Assembly (NCBI GenBank): GCA_029941315.1
Contig: JAPYQE010000015.1
Location: 1-50,356, forward strand
DNA length: 50,356 bases
Source of the DNA: GCA-2724215 sp015660315
Lineage (GTDB): Bacteria > Latescibacterota > UBA2968 > UBA8231
Direction of reading: 5' to 3'
This document shows, piece after piece, positions 9,610 to 17,173 of this stretch. Position 1 is the first letter of the stretch. Each line of letters starts with the position of its first letter. A program made the translations under genes and the position numbers. Below the pieces are notes generated by a model that worked only from the letters and a program-made list of their open reading frames with translations, searched no databases and was not told where the DNA came from.

Positions 9610-10699
9610 TCGGCACTGGCACGCCCGGCATTGCGGCGACCTCCGCAAGTGGTACGCCCACCGGCGTGCTCATATGAAATTCACTGAGCGTACAATCGGG
9701 CATCGCATAACAAAAATGCTGGCCATAGGCCGAATTCAACCCACCGTGTGGACTACTCTTGATCCCCGCCGCTTCGGCGATGTGATAGATTTTGATCGCC
9801 TCGGTCATCCCCCCACACCAGTGCAAATCGGGTTGTACCACATCGACGCAGCGATTCTCGACCAACTGGCGAAACGGCACGCGGGTATGGTGGTCCTCGC
9901 CGGTAGCAATCGGCATAAAAGGCACCGCCTGGCGCAATTGAATATGTCCCTCCAGATCCTCGGGGATCAGCGGCTCCTCCATCCAGCGCAGTTCGTAAGG
10001 TTTGAGCCGTTCGGCCAAGCGGATGGCGAATTCGACATCGTAGGCCATCACCGGGTTAATCATTAGTTCGGCGTCCCGCCCCACCTGTTCGCGCGCCTTA
10101 GCAACCTTATCCTCCATTATATTCAACCCGGTAATACCCTGCTCGTAATGCACCGGATTCGTTATTTTAAAGTGTTCGAAACCCAACTCCATCGACCAGT
10201 CCAAATCGTCACCGGTGCAATAACACAGAATCTTCTCGCGCGCCGGCCCGCCGAGTAGGCGATAGACAGGCTGTTCGAACAGCTTGCCCTTCAAATCCCA
10301 TAACGCCAAGTCAACCGCGCTCTGCGCACAGGCCGACAGCCCCAGCGATCCGTGCCGCTTCGAGGCGCGCCACATCATATCGTTCAAATGCTCGGTGGCA
10401 AAACAGTCGCGCCCCTCTAATAGCGGTGCATAAAAATAGTCGACTAGCGCCGCCACTGGCTCGCCAAAGCCCGTCCGCCCCAAGCCCCAAGTCCCATCCT
10501 CAGCGGTCACCTGCACCCACACTGCACGCCCCCCAATTCCCGGCGATTTGCTGGGTAAATCCGGTGGAAATTCCGGATACTTATTCATCGGCAGACCAAT
10601 CGGCGACGAATGGCGCCAACTCTCACGTCGAGCCGGCGTCTTGGGCTCTTGCTTCGGCAAGGCGACTCTGACGGCCCTGATAGATTTGATCTTCATCAT
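9491..10699 (-). CDS. enolase-superfamily dehydratase, L-rhamnonate dehydratase-like
   Basis: 402 residues, full length for the mandelate racemase/muconate lactonizing group. By memory it aligns with L-rhamnonate dehydratase in the N-terminal MNKYPEF segment, the YCTGDD stretch, and VDVVQPDLHWCGGMTE. Barrel residues: Glu241 (WMEEP), Glu268 (ATGEDHH), Asp291 (VQPD) and His318 (SPHGG, the likely general acid/base). The first metal position, normally Asp, appears to be Asn215 (LMIN). The reaction would be syn-elimination of water from an aldonate to a 2-keto-3-deoxy acid in the cytoplasm. GAGAGG precedes two consecutive ATGs, so the start is 10699 or 10696. It lies 12 nt after the other enolase-family gene, and a 131-bp copy of its end recurs at 38237-38367. 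Superfamily certain; sugar acid uncertain. Confidence 0.85.
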   Translation of the reverse strand: MMKIKSIRAVRVALPKQEPKTPARRESWRHSSPIGLPMNKYPEFPPDLPSKSPGIGGRAVWVQVTAEDGTWGLGRTGFGEPVAALVDYFYAPLLEGRDCFATEHLNDMMWRASKRHGSLGLSACAQSAVDLALWDLKGKLFEQPVYRLLGGPAREKILCYCTGDDLDWSMELGFEHFKITNPVHYEQGITGLNIMEDKVAKAREQVGRDAELMINPVMAYDVEFAIRLAERLKPYELRWMEEPLIPEDLEGHIQLRQAVPFMPIATGEDHHTRVPFRQLVENRCVDVVQPDLHWCGGMTEAIKIYHIAEAAGIKSSPHGGLNSAYGQHFCYAMPDCTLSEFHMSTPVGVPLAEVAAMPGVPVPKDGYLVPSDAPGFGQEIAEDWIRPWDHAQVAAGGNDVVL

Positions 10700-10711
10700 T
10701 GATCCTCTCAG

Positions 10712-11863
10712 TTAAATCCGATTATCGTCGATATAATCCCAGTTGTACTCAATCCCCAATCCTGGATTCTGCGACACATGCACATAGCCTTCATCGTCGA
10801 TCGGGTCGGTGATCCGATGCAGATGCGGCGGTGGAACTTCGTAATCGAGTTCAGCGCGCAACAGACCGCGTTCGTAATAACGGCAGGTAGCTTCGGGCGT
10901 CGCAGCCGCCAGATGCACATGTGGTGCGCCGACTCCGTGCAACTCGCATTGCACGCCGTAGAGTTGGCATAAATTAATCACCTTCCAGCAGCCGGTGATG
11001 CCGCCATAACTCATATCGACGCGCAGCATATTACAGGCCCCCTGCAACAACCATTCGGCGCGGGCGAAAGGGCCGCCCTTGATGTGTTCGGGCGAACAGA
11101 TGGCGATCCGCGTCTCCTGCGTCAGGCGCCGGTAGGCTTCTACTCGAGTTTCGACCATCGGGTGTTCGAGCCAGTAATAGTTGAGCTTTTCCAGCTCGCG
11201 GGCGACCCACAGTGATTCCTCCAGAGTATAAACCCCGAACGGATCTAACATCAGCACGATATCGTCGCCGACCGCCTCGCGCACCGCGCGGCAGATCTCG
11301 ACGTCCTCTTTCGGGAAACCAGGCAACTGTGGCGCCGGTCCTGGTATATGCGGGTCCCAGCAGATATTGGCGTGCACCTTAAACGCCTTATACCCGCGTT
11401 TCACGCAATCCTGCGCCAGCTCCACATAGACCTCGGGACCGCCCAGATTCGGGTAGGTGCTGGCGTAGGCCTCGATCTTCTCGCGCGTCCCACCCAAGAG
11501 CTGGTACACCGGCAAGCCGGCTTTCTGCCCCACCAGATCCCACAAGGCGCAGTCAACGACGCCTAGCTCATGCTCAGTGAGGCTGTGGCCAAAAGTCGAC
11601 ATCTGGTCCATCCAGTGCCACAGCTTCTCGCGATTGAGCGGATTCTCGCCGACCAGCAGTTGCTTTATAGGCCCTTCCATCGTCGCCTTGTTACCGCCCA
11701 GCATATGCCCAGTGATCCCTTCGTCGGTGGAGATCCGGGTAATCGCGGCGGTGCCCTCGGTTTCCTCGGCATCGAGCCAGACGCCGTAGCCCCAGCGCGT
11801 ACCCGCTCTGCGGCCTTGGTTCATCGTGCGACAATGAATAACTTCGACATCGGTAATTTTCAT
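10712..11863 (-). CDS. enolase-superfamily (mandelate racemase/muconate lactonizing) enzyme
   Basis: 383 residues. The capping domain is followed by a barrel with Asp207 (VLMLDPFG), Glu233 (WLEHP) and Glu259 (CSPEHI) as metal ligands, a Lys162-x-His164 pair on the second strand (FKVHAN) and His309 (CELHGVG). This fits an acid-sugar dehydratase or racemase of the mandelate racemase type, acting in the cytoplasm on a carboxylate beside a proton. The exact subgroup is not recognised. Start ATG 11863 has GGGAG 5 nt upstream. The tight link to a second, different superfamily member suggests they act on two sugar acids, or in two steps of one pathway. Confidence 0.85.
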   Translation of the reverse strand: MKITDVEVIHCRTMNQGRRAGTRWGYGVWLDAEETEGTAAITRISTDEGITGHMLGGNKATMEGPIKQLLVGENPLNREKLWHWMDQMSTFGHSLTEHELGVVDCALWDLVGQKAGLPVYQLLGGTREKIEAYASTYPNLGGPEVYVELAQDCVKRGYKAFKVHANICWDPHIPGPAPQLPGFPKEDVEICRAVREAVGDDIVLMLDPFGVYTLEESLWVARELEKLNYYWLEHPMVETRVEAYRRLTQETRIAICSPEHIKGGPFARAEWLLQGACNMLRVDMSYGGITGCWKVINLCQLYGVQCELHGVGAPHVHLAAATPEATCRYYERGLLRAELDYEVPPPHLHRITDPIDDEGYVHVSQNPGLGIEYNWDYIDDNRI

Positions 11864-11920
11864 ATTAGCTCCCTGTATGAGTTGGTGAGCTGGCGCTAAA
11901 ATGCCTAGCCATTAACACTA

Positions 11921-12805
11921 TTATTCAATTTGGCTTGCCGAGTGAATCTGGTAAAACCTGCTGCGGATATCAGCGATCTGGCCGATCGTGAGATATACTT
12001 CGTACTCTATCTCGGTTTCACCTGTTATAGCCAATGTCTTGATCGGGGCAAAATACGAACAACCACTCCCGTCGGGGCCTTTTGTTCCTCTGTAGCGATA
12101 ACAGGTCATTTCCCTGGTCCCCGGGGTATAGACGCCGATCCCCCAACGCCCGTCGTCGACATATGCGGCCCAGTGCTCGTCGCGGCCCTCGTACTCGTTG
12201 GGCCATTGTGGGACTTTGCTCGTCAGTTCGCCATTGGTCCACGGTGTCTGCCCTCGGTAGAACATGAGATTGGCCAGGTCGTAGTCGACAAAAACCGCCG
12301 GCATTTCCTGGTGCCGCGGCTGATGGTCGCTATCCCCGGCATAGCTAAACTTAAAGCGAATATGCACCACGTCCCCCATCAACGCGATCCACTGCTCCAT
12401 AACCGCCTCGTCAATGTCCGCACCCGTCGCCCAATGCTTCGGCGTGCTCTTGGTGTAGAGCGTCTCGTCAGTGCTCGCATGCTCGATCAAGCCAGCCGCA
12501 AGCCCCTTGTAATCCCCGCCTTGCACTGGATTCCAGCGCCATTCCCTTTTCCCCCAGCGCGATCCGTCGCTGTCGCCGTAATACGATTGCTGGATAAACC
12601 GCCCCCGGTCAAAGCGGTTGAGCAGGTTGCGCCGGGGGGCCGACTCTGACAGATAGAAGACGCTGCCGCCCGATTCGAGATCCACGCCGAGCCGGATCTT
12701 CCCATTATCGATGAAAATCTCCCCTTCTCCTGCTGCGAAAACGAGTGTGGGCAGCGCGATCAGGACGGCGACCAACGCACCGGCCAACCATGGGCTCCGG
12801 ATCAA
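11921..12805 (-). CDS. secreted beta-rich protein of unknown function
   Basis: 294 residues with a signal peptide (WLAGALVAVLIALPTLVFA). The mature part starts with FIDNGKIRLGVDLESGG followed by FYLSESAPRRNLLNRFDRG, then RFIQQSYYGDSDGS. This layout (a short strand, a Gly-Gly turn, an invariant-looking Asn-Leu, then Arg-Tyr/Phe-Ile-Gln-Gln-Ser) recalls galactose-mutarotase-like or polysaccharide-active beta-sandwiches, but I cannot assign a family. Acidic and aromatic residues are frequent (PWTNGELTSKVPQWPNEYEGRDEHW). It sits between the transporter and the two enolase-family genes, so a role in handling an extracellular sugar is likely by context only. Confidence 0.6.
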   Translation of the reverse strand: MIRSPWLAGALVAVLIALPTLVFAAGEGEIFIDNGKIRLGVDLESGGSVFYLSESAPRRNLLNRFDRGRFIQQSYYGDSDGSRWGKREWRWNPVQGGDYKGLAAGLIEHASTDETLYTKSTPKHWATGADIDEAVMEQWIALMGDVVHIRFKFSYAGDSDHQPRHQEMPAVFVDYDLANLMFYRGQTPWTNGELTSKVPQWPNEYEGRDEHWAAYVDDGRWGIGVYTPGTREMTCYRYRGTKGPDGSGCSYFAPIKTLAITGETEIEYEVYLTIGQIADIRSRFYQIHSASQIE

Positions 12806-12871
12806 GGTGTTTTTTCTCTGACGAGTAGAAAATCAATAGCCAATTGCAATAGAGAGCTTTGCCCCATCGTA

Positions 12872-14881
12872 TCATCCATAGAATATGATATTGCCGACCA
12901 TGCCCGTGAAGTGATCCACGATCAGGAAAATCCCCCCCGGCACTACATTCCCCAGGATCAAACCAAAAAAGAAAGGACGCGTTCTGCGATAAAGCCCTAC
13001 GCCGCCATACTTCAAAACCACGACCTTGATCAGCCAGGCCAGGAACATATTGAACCACAGCGCATCCATAATCCATATCGGCCCGATCGGATAACCCAAA
13101 GGATGCAATGGCCACCCGATAAAACGCCAGCGCACCCACATCAATAGACTCATCACAACAGCCCCAACCCCGGTATGGAACCAGCCCCAAAAATACGGCT
13201 CGGTCGGCGTGCGCAATAGCCGTTCGATAAAGTCGAACCCCGCCCGATGCGCCGTGCCAGTGCCCCCCATGCGCATATTCAGCGCCCCCGCCTCATAACC
13301 CACGCTCAACAACATCCACACCGCCGATGCCAACGACACCACCAACGCCAGGACCATAGCCCAAAACAGCGGCCGTTTGTTGCCACCGAGTTCCTCTGCC
13401 AATTTCAGGCCATTGGCGCAGGATGCCATCACGAATGAACGCATATTACCCGTCCACATAAAGGTCGTCGCCAGCCCCACCAGTCCATAAGGCCCCAAGG
13501 CAGACGACCCCACTGCCGAGACTAGAATGCCCGCCGGAATCACCGGCAACGCCCCGTCCGACAGCCCACCTTCCGCCACCACGCGGGTAAAACCGACGAA
13601 GAGCACCAACGCCAGCAAGAGCAAAGCTACTGCCGCCCATAAGGGCAGACCCGCCATCCATAACCAGCCCACCAGGACCAAGCATCCCGCCAATAGCATA
13701 AAGACGGCTGCTCGGTAGGATATGATCTCGTCGGAATCGTCGACGGTCGGGTCTCCCTTAAACGCCTTGCGAAAAACAGCCGCCAAATGTTTGCGCGCCA
13801 TCCACAACCCCGCCAATACCAGCACCAGCATACCCCCCATCGAATGGTGCGCCAAGATCGGATCGTGTACCGCGTGGCCCGCCCCCAAAGTCTCCTGGCT
13901 GATTACTCCCAATAGAGCAAAAATTCCCCGCAGAGCAGCGGCGAAAAGATTGAAGAACCACAAGCTGAAGGCGATTTCCGTCTTCAAGAAATAGAAGAAG
14001 CCGAGGATATTGAAGCGCAGTACGATATGCAAAGGAGGGGTATCGTTGAACAGCGGCAATTGCATGTAGAACATGTCGGCACTCGCGGCAATCGGCAGCA
14101 CATCCGGGAAATAATTATGCAGTCCGTGCAGCGTGCCCCATAACGCCGGGATCGAAAAACCGATCCACATCACCGGATTCTTAAAAAAGGGATTGACGCG
14201 TTCTCCCTCCTCCCCCTCTTGCGCCATCGCCAACGGCACCTGCACCAGTGGGTAAATCAACCGCTCGTGCACGATCCATTGCTTGCGAAGGATGACCATC
14301 GCGGCGATCATCACCAAAAAGAGAGCCCATACGAAAGGCAGCCAGCAGAGAATGACCGGTAGCCAGAATGACCAAGGTACAGGACGCCCACGACCCAGAC
14401 CCTCATAGAAGGAATCCAAGATCGCGGGGTCGTCCAGCATCAGCCAGTGCGGGACATAGGGCAGAATCAGTTCCCGCCATTCGTTCTCGGGCGTCGCGTA
14501 ATAAAACGGGATAGTGACCTGAACCAGAAACTTCGCCGCGAAAAGCGAGGGCAGCGGTGAAGCCATGACCATCATGATATAGATCAGCAGGATCTCGCGA
14601 CGGTGCAGACCTATGCCGGGATGCAGTGATTTGAGCAGGGGATTGATCAGACCAGTAAGAAAGAACAGCAGGAAAACGGCCCCCACCGTGCTGAAACCGA
14701 GGGCCATAAACGAGCCTTGTAAGTAGAAGCTCGCGTACGGTACGCCCGCCCCGATAAAGAAGGAGAACAGGGCCCCAAGAAACAATGCCCGCGGCGTAAA
14801 AGCCGAAGGGGATCCGAGGTGAGCAAGACTCCCTTCGGCGCTGGCGGATATGTCCCGCTCGGCGCGGAGTTTTCCCTTCAT
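12872..14881 (-). CDS. DUF6785/DUF6784-like multi-spanning membrane transporter candidate
   Basis: 669 residues from ATG 14881, chosen because AGGGG lies 7 nt upstream; a TTG start at 14974 lacks a ribosome site and overlaps the zinc-ribbon remnant. After a hydrophilic N-terminus (~35 residues) there are about 13-14 hydrophobic segments, with conserved-looking loops such as HRREILLIYIMMVMASPLP, WIVHERLIYPLVQVPLAM, HDPILAHHSMGGMLV and TRVVAEGGLSDGALPVIPAG. I recall this architecture from DUF6785 proteins, which resemble oligopeptide-transporter (OPT) folds. It is the first gene of the sulfatase/dehydratase operon, which supports a role as importer of an oligosaccharide or sugar acid. The substrate is inferred from position alone. 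Confidence 0.7.
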   Translation of the reverse strand: MKGKLRAERDISASAEGSLAHLGSPSAFTPRALFLGALFSFFIGAGVPYASFYLQGSFMALGFSTVGAVFLLFFLTGLINPLLKSLHPGIGLHRREILLIYIMMVMASPLPSLFAAKFLVQVTIPFYYATPENEWRELILPYVPHWLMLDDPAILDSFYEGLGRGRPVPWSFWLPVILCWLPFVWALFLVMIAAMVILRKQWIVHERLIYPLVQVPLAMAQEGEEGERVNPFFKNPVMWIGFSIPALWGTLHGLHNYFPDVLPIAASADMFYMQLPLFNDTPPLHIVLRFNILGFFYFLKTEIAFSLWFFNLFAAALRGIFALLGVISQETLGAGHAVHDPILAHHSMGGMLVLVLAGLWMARKHLAAVFRKAFKGDPTVDDSDEIISYRAAVFMLLAGCLVLVGWLWMAGLPLWAAVALLLLALVLFVGFTRVVAEGGLSDGALPVIPAGILVSAVGSSALGPYGLVGLATTFMWTGNMRSFVMASCANGLKLAEELGGNKRPLFWAMVLALVVSLASAVWMLLSVGYEAGALNMRMGGTGTAHRAGFDFIERLLRTPTEPYFWGWFHTGVGAVVMSLLMWVRWRFIGWPLHPLGYPIGPIWIMDALWFNMFLAWLIKVVVLKYGGVGLYRRTRPFFFGLILGNVVPGGIFLIVDHFTGMVGNIIFYG

Positions 14882-14919
14882 CCTCTGGCCCCTGAATCGG
14901 TCGCGTTCGGCATTGCGGA

Positions 14920-15309
14920 TTAGCTGTTCTGCCGGGCGACCCGGTAATATTCGCTCACATAGTGGATTCGACAAAATCCGCGCGCTGCATACCGTCGATC
15001 ACAACCAGAAACTGTGCAGGTCTGACGTCCGTACTGCCTTTCCCGCTAAGGCGTCAAACGACCGTGACGCCGTATTTGCTGATAGTGGCGCGTACAATAC
15101 CCTCAAGCAATGGCAACGCAATCGCAGACCGTACTCATTTTTCCACTGCGAACCCGCTTTTTGTACTCCCGTTCCGGCGTGAAGTGCCTGCCTCGCCGCA
15201 GCTGTTGATAGTGACGCGGGCAATACCCCCCCGGGGCCGCTACCAGATCTTCACAGTCCGTAGCCTTGCGAACTACCGCCGACTCGATGCTCTCGTTATG
15301 CAAGCCCAC
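14920..15309 (-). pseudogene. decayed gene with three tandem zinc-ribbon-like units
   Basis: One minus-strand frame runs 129 codons from a GTG at 15309 to TAA at 14922-14920, broken by TGA at 15105-15103 and TAG at 15048-15046. It holds three copies of a ~42-codon unit: GGYCPRHYQQLRRG...FTPERE (residues 28-48), GYCTRHYQQIRRHGRLTP then a stop (70-87), and CTVSGCDRRYAARGFCRIHY (98-117). The pattern C-x(3-4)-C...GYC-x-x-HY is the small zinc-binding motif I recall from phage and HNH-associated proteins. Two stops in an otherwise coherent frame point to decay. It fills the 436-nt space between the parvulin gene and the transporter, where no other gene is seen. Confidence 0.72.
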
Positions 15310-15317
15310 CTATCCGA

Positions 15318-17021
15318 CTATTGCGACAAGGCCGCCCCAAGGCGGTCTTCATATAGAACAATTCGATCCTGGTAGTCCCGCCGCAGCCCCATTAGGAACT
15401 GATCCGCCAGACGCCCTTCCTCAGCGCGTTTCAACAGGGCGCGCGCCCGCCGTTCGGCTTTATCGAAAGGCTCGGGGCTGCGATCGAAATTCGACTCCAA
15501 CACCTTAAATACTGAGTAGTACTCCCCCTGGGGTATCGCGTCCGGATCGGCCACTTGCGCCGCTTGTGCAGTCACTGCCATCGGCCCTTGTAACTGGCCG
15601 ACACGGGCCGTGTGCACCGCGTCGAGTAATTCCCGGTAAAAGGGCTGTTCGAAGGCATGAATATGAAATTTGCCTGCCTCGCCCTTGCCCTGAACGCGCA
15701 GCGTATATTCGTCGGCCAGCGCCCCCATCTCCTCGCCCGCTGCGATCCGCTCTTTGAGCACGACGGCCTCGTCACGGGTTTTTACCATTATCTCCTGCAA
15801 CGTGACCTCTTCCGGGGCCGTGAAAAGCTCTGGACGCTCGTCGTAAAAACGCTTGACGGCCTGCTCGCTTACGACAATCTGATCTTTGACCGCCGTCTGC
15901 CTCAGTGCCAACAGCAATAGCGCATTTTTGCGGCGTTGTTGCTGTTGCACTAGCTGCGCGTCGCGGTCGATCCCCTTTGCGTAGGCCGCTTGCAGAAATA
16001 ACGTGCGAGGCAAGAATACATCTTCGGCGAACCACCGTACGGATTCGGCCACATCTCCCGAGAAACCCATATCGAGTTGCTCCGCGTAATCCCAAAAATC
16101 GCCCACATCGACACGCCCATCGCTGAACTCATAGAGTGGCTTGTCGCGTTCAGCGGCGGTAAACTCCCTACGCCCCGCGCCGACCCATTCCTGCAGTAAC
16201 TGCAATGTCTCGGCGTTGGCCTGCAGGTTGATTTCGGCTCGCAATTTCTGTAGGAACGCCTCGACTAATTCGGCCGTCTTTTGCTCTCTCAGTTTGGCAG
16301 ACAACTCATTGCGCACCGTGGCAAAGCTAACGGGGCGGGCATCGGTAATCTGGTAAATACCGAACTGCGCATTGGGTAAGAGAATTGGTTCGGAGTATTC
16401 ACCAACGGTGAGTACATCGATGAATTTTTTTAGATATACCGGAATGCGATTGGGGGTCAGATAACCCTGCAATTCACCGCCTTGTGGCGCCGTCGACTCG
16501 TGCAACGACCGGCCGAGCGCCAACTCGGCGAAATCCTTGCCCCCCTTCAGGCTTTGCAGGATCCCTTCGGCCTCCGCCTTGGTTGCAACAATAATAAGAC
16601 GCAGCTTTATCTCGGTATCTTTTTCCGCCAACTCGTAGAGATCTTGTAATTCCTGTTCCTCCACCCTTATCTTGTCAACAAACTCCCGTTTGAACAGTAA
16701 CCTCAACACCTGCTCTTCTTTTTTTTTGCGCAATTTCTGCGCCACCTCAGGCGTTTTATCAAGCTCTCTTTTAATGGCCTCCTGGAGGAATATCTCTTTA
16801 TCGATGATCGTCTGCAGATAATCGCGATAACCGTCCAGACCGGTTTTTTTTGTCTTCAATTCCTCGGGTAGACGCTGTTCGAAATCGACTAGCTGTGATG
16901 CAGTTATCCGGCTATCCCCTACTTCAGCCAAAACAGGGTCTTCCAAATCTTGCGCATCCTTCGCACAACTCGCCAGAGCCAGCACGATGCCAATACAAAG
17001 CAGTTGCAGGTACATTTTCAT
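15318..17021 (-). CDS. parvulin-type (PpiC/SurA-like) peptidyl-prolyl isomerase lipoprotein
   Basis: 567 residues from ATG 17021, chosen because MKMYLQLLCIGIVLALASC forms a lipoprotein signal with lipobox LAS|C; upstream in-frame codons lack that form and no start has a strong ribosome site. A SurA_N-like helical region (VLAEVGDSRITASQLVDF ... IIDKEIFLQEAI) is followed by two parvulin-like domains: about residues 135-240 (LRLIIVATKAEAEGIL, GKDFAELALGRSLHES, GGELQGYLTPNRIP) and about 395-500 (VTLQEIMVKTRDEAVVL, GEAGKFHIHAF). Such proteins assist folding of outer-membrane proteins in the periplasm. Directly upstream lie two ~940-residue outer-membrane-type proteins, its most likely clients. The second domain is divergent and may be inactive. 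Confidence 0.85.
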   Translation of the reverse strand: MKMYLQLLCIGIVLALASCAKDAQDLEDPVLAEVGDSRITASQLVDFEQRLPEELKTKKTGLDGYRDYLQTIIDKEIFLQEAIKRELDKTPEVAQKLRKKKEEQVLRLLFKREFVDKIRVEEQELQDLYELAEKDTEIKLRLIIVATKAEAEGILQSLKGGKDFAELALGRSLHESTAPQGGELQGYLTPNRIPVYLKKFIDVLTVGEYSEPILLPNAQFGIYQITDARPVSFATVRNELSAKLREQKTAELVEAFLQKLRAEINLQANAETLQLLQEWVGAGRREFTAAERDKPLYEFSDGRVDVGDFWDYAEQLDMGFSGDVAESVRWFAEDVFLPRTLFLQAAYAKGIDRDAQLVQQQQRRKNALLLLALRQTAVKDQIVVSEQAVKRFYDERPELFTAPEEVTLQEIMVKTRDEAVVLKERIAAGEEMGALADEYTLRVQGKGEAGKFHIHAFEQPFYRELLDAVHTARVGQLQGPMAVTAQAAQVADPDAIPQGEYYSVFKVLESNFDRSPEPFDKAERRARALLKRAEEGRLADQFLMGLRRDYQDRIVLYEDRLGAALSQ

Positions 17022-17173
17022 GTTATTAATAGACTCACAATCTCGTTGGGTGAATTGGTGGAGCAACTAAAATATCAACGCCTTCTGAATCAGCAGGAGG
17101 GACTTAAAAAATACCAATCAATCCGTGTTGTAAATGCGGCAAACCAACGCTATAGCTTTATGCAAGTTCAGAC

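Noticed and set aside
14882..14974. N-terminal extension of the transporter from TTG 14974
   Set aside because: No ribosome site, overlaps the zinc-ribbon remnant, and the extension is hydrophilic; ATG 14881 has a good site.
15046..15105. Recoding (stop read-through) in the zinc-ribbon frame
   Set aside because: Two different stops (TGA, TAG) in one short frame and a weakened Cys pattern in the second unit fit decay better; no recoding structure seen.
14962..15375. 137-codon plus-strand frame with internal repetition (LLIVARTIP / LLIVTRAIP)
   Set aside because: The repetition is the antisense image of the minus-strand zinc-ribbon units, and the frame overlaps the parvulin gene.
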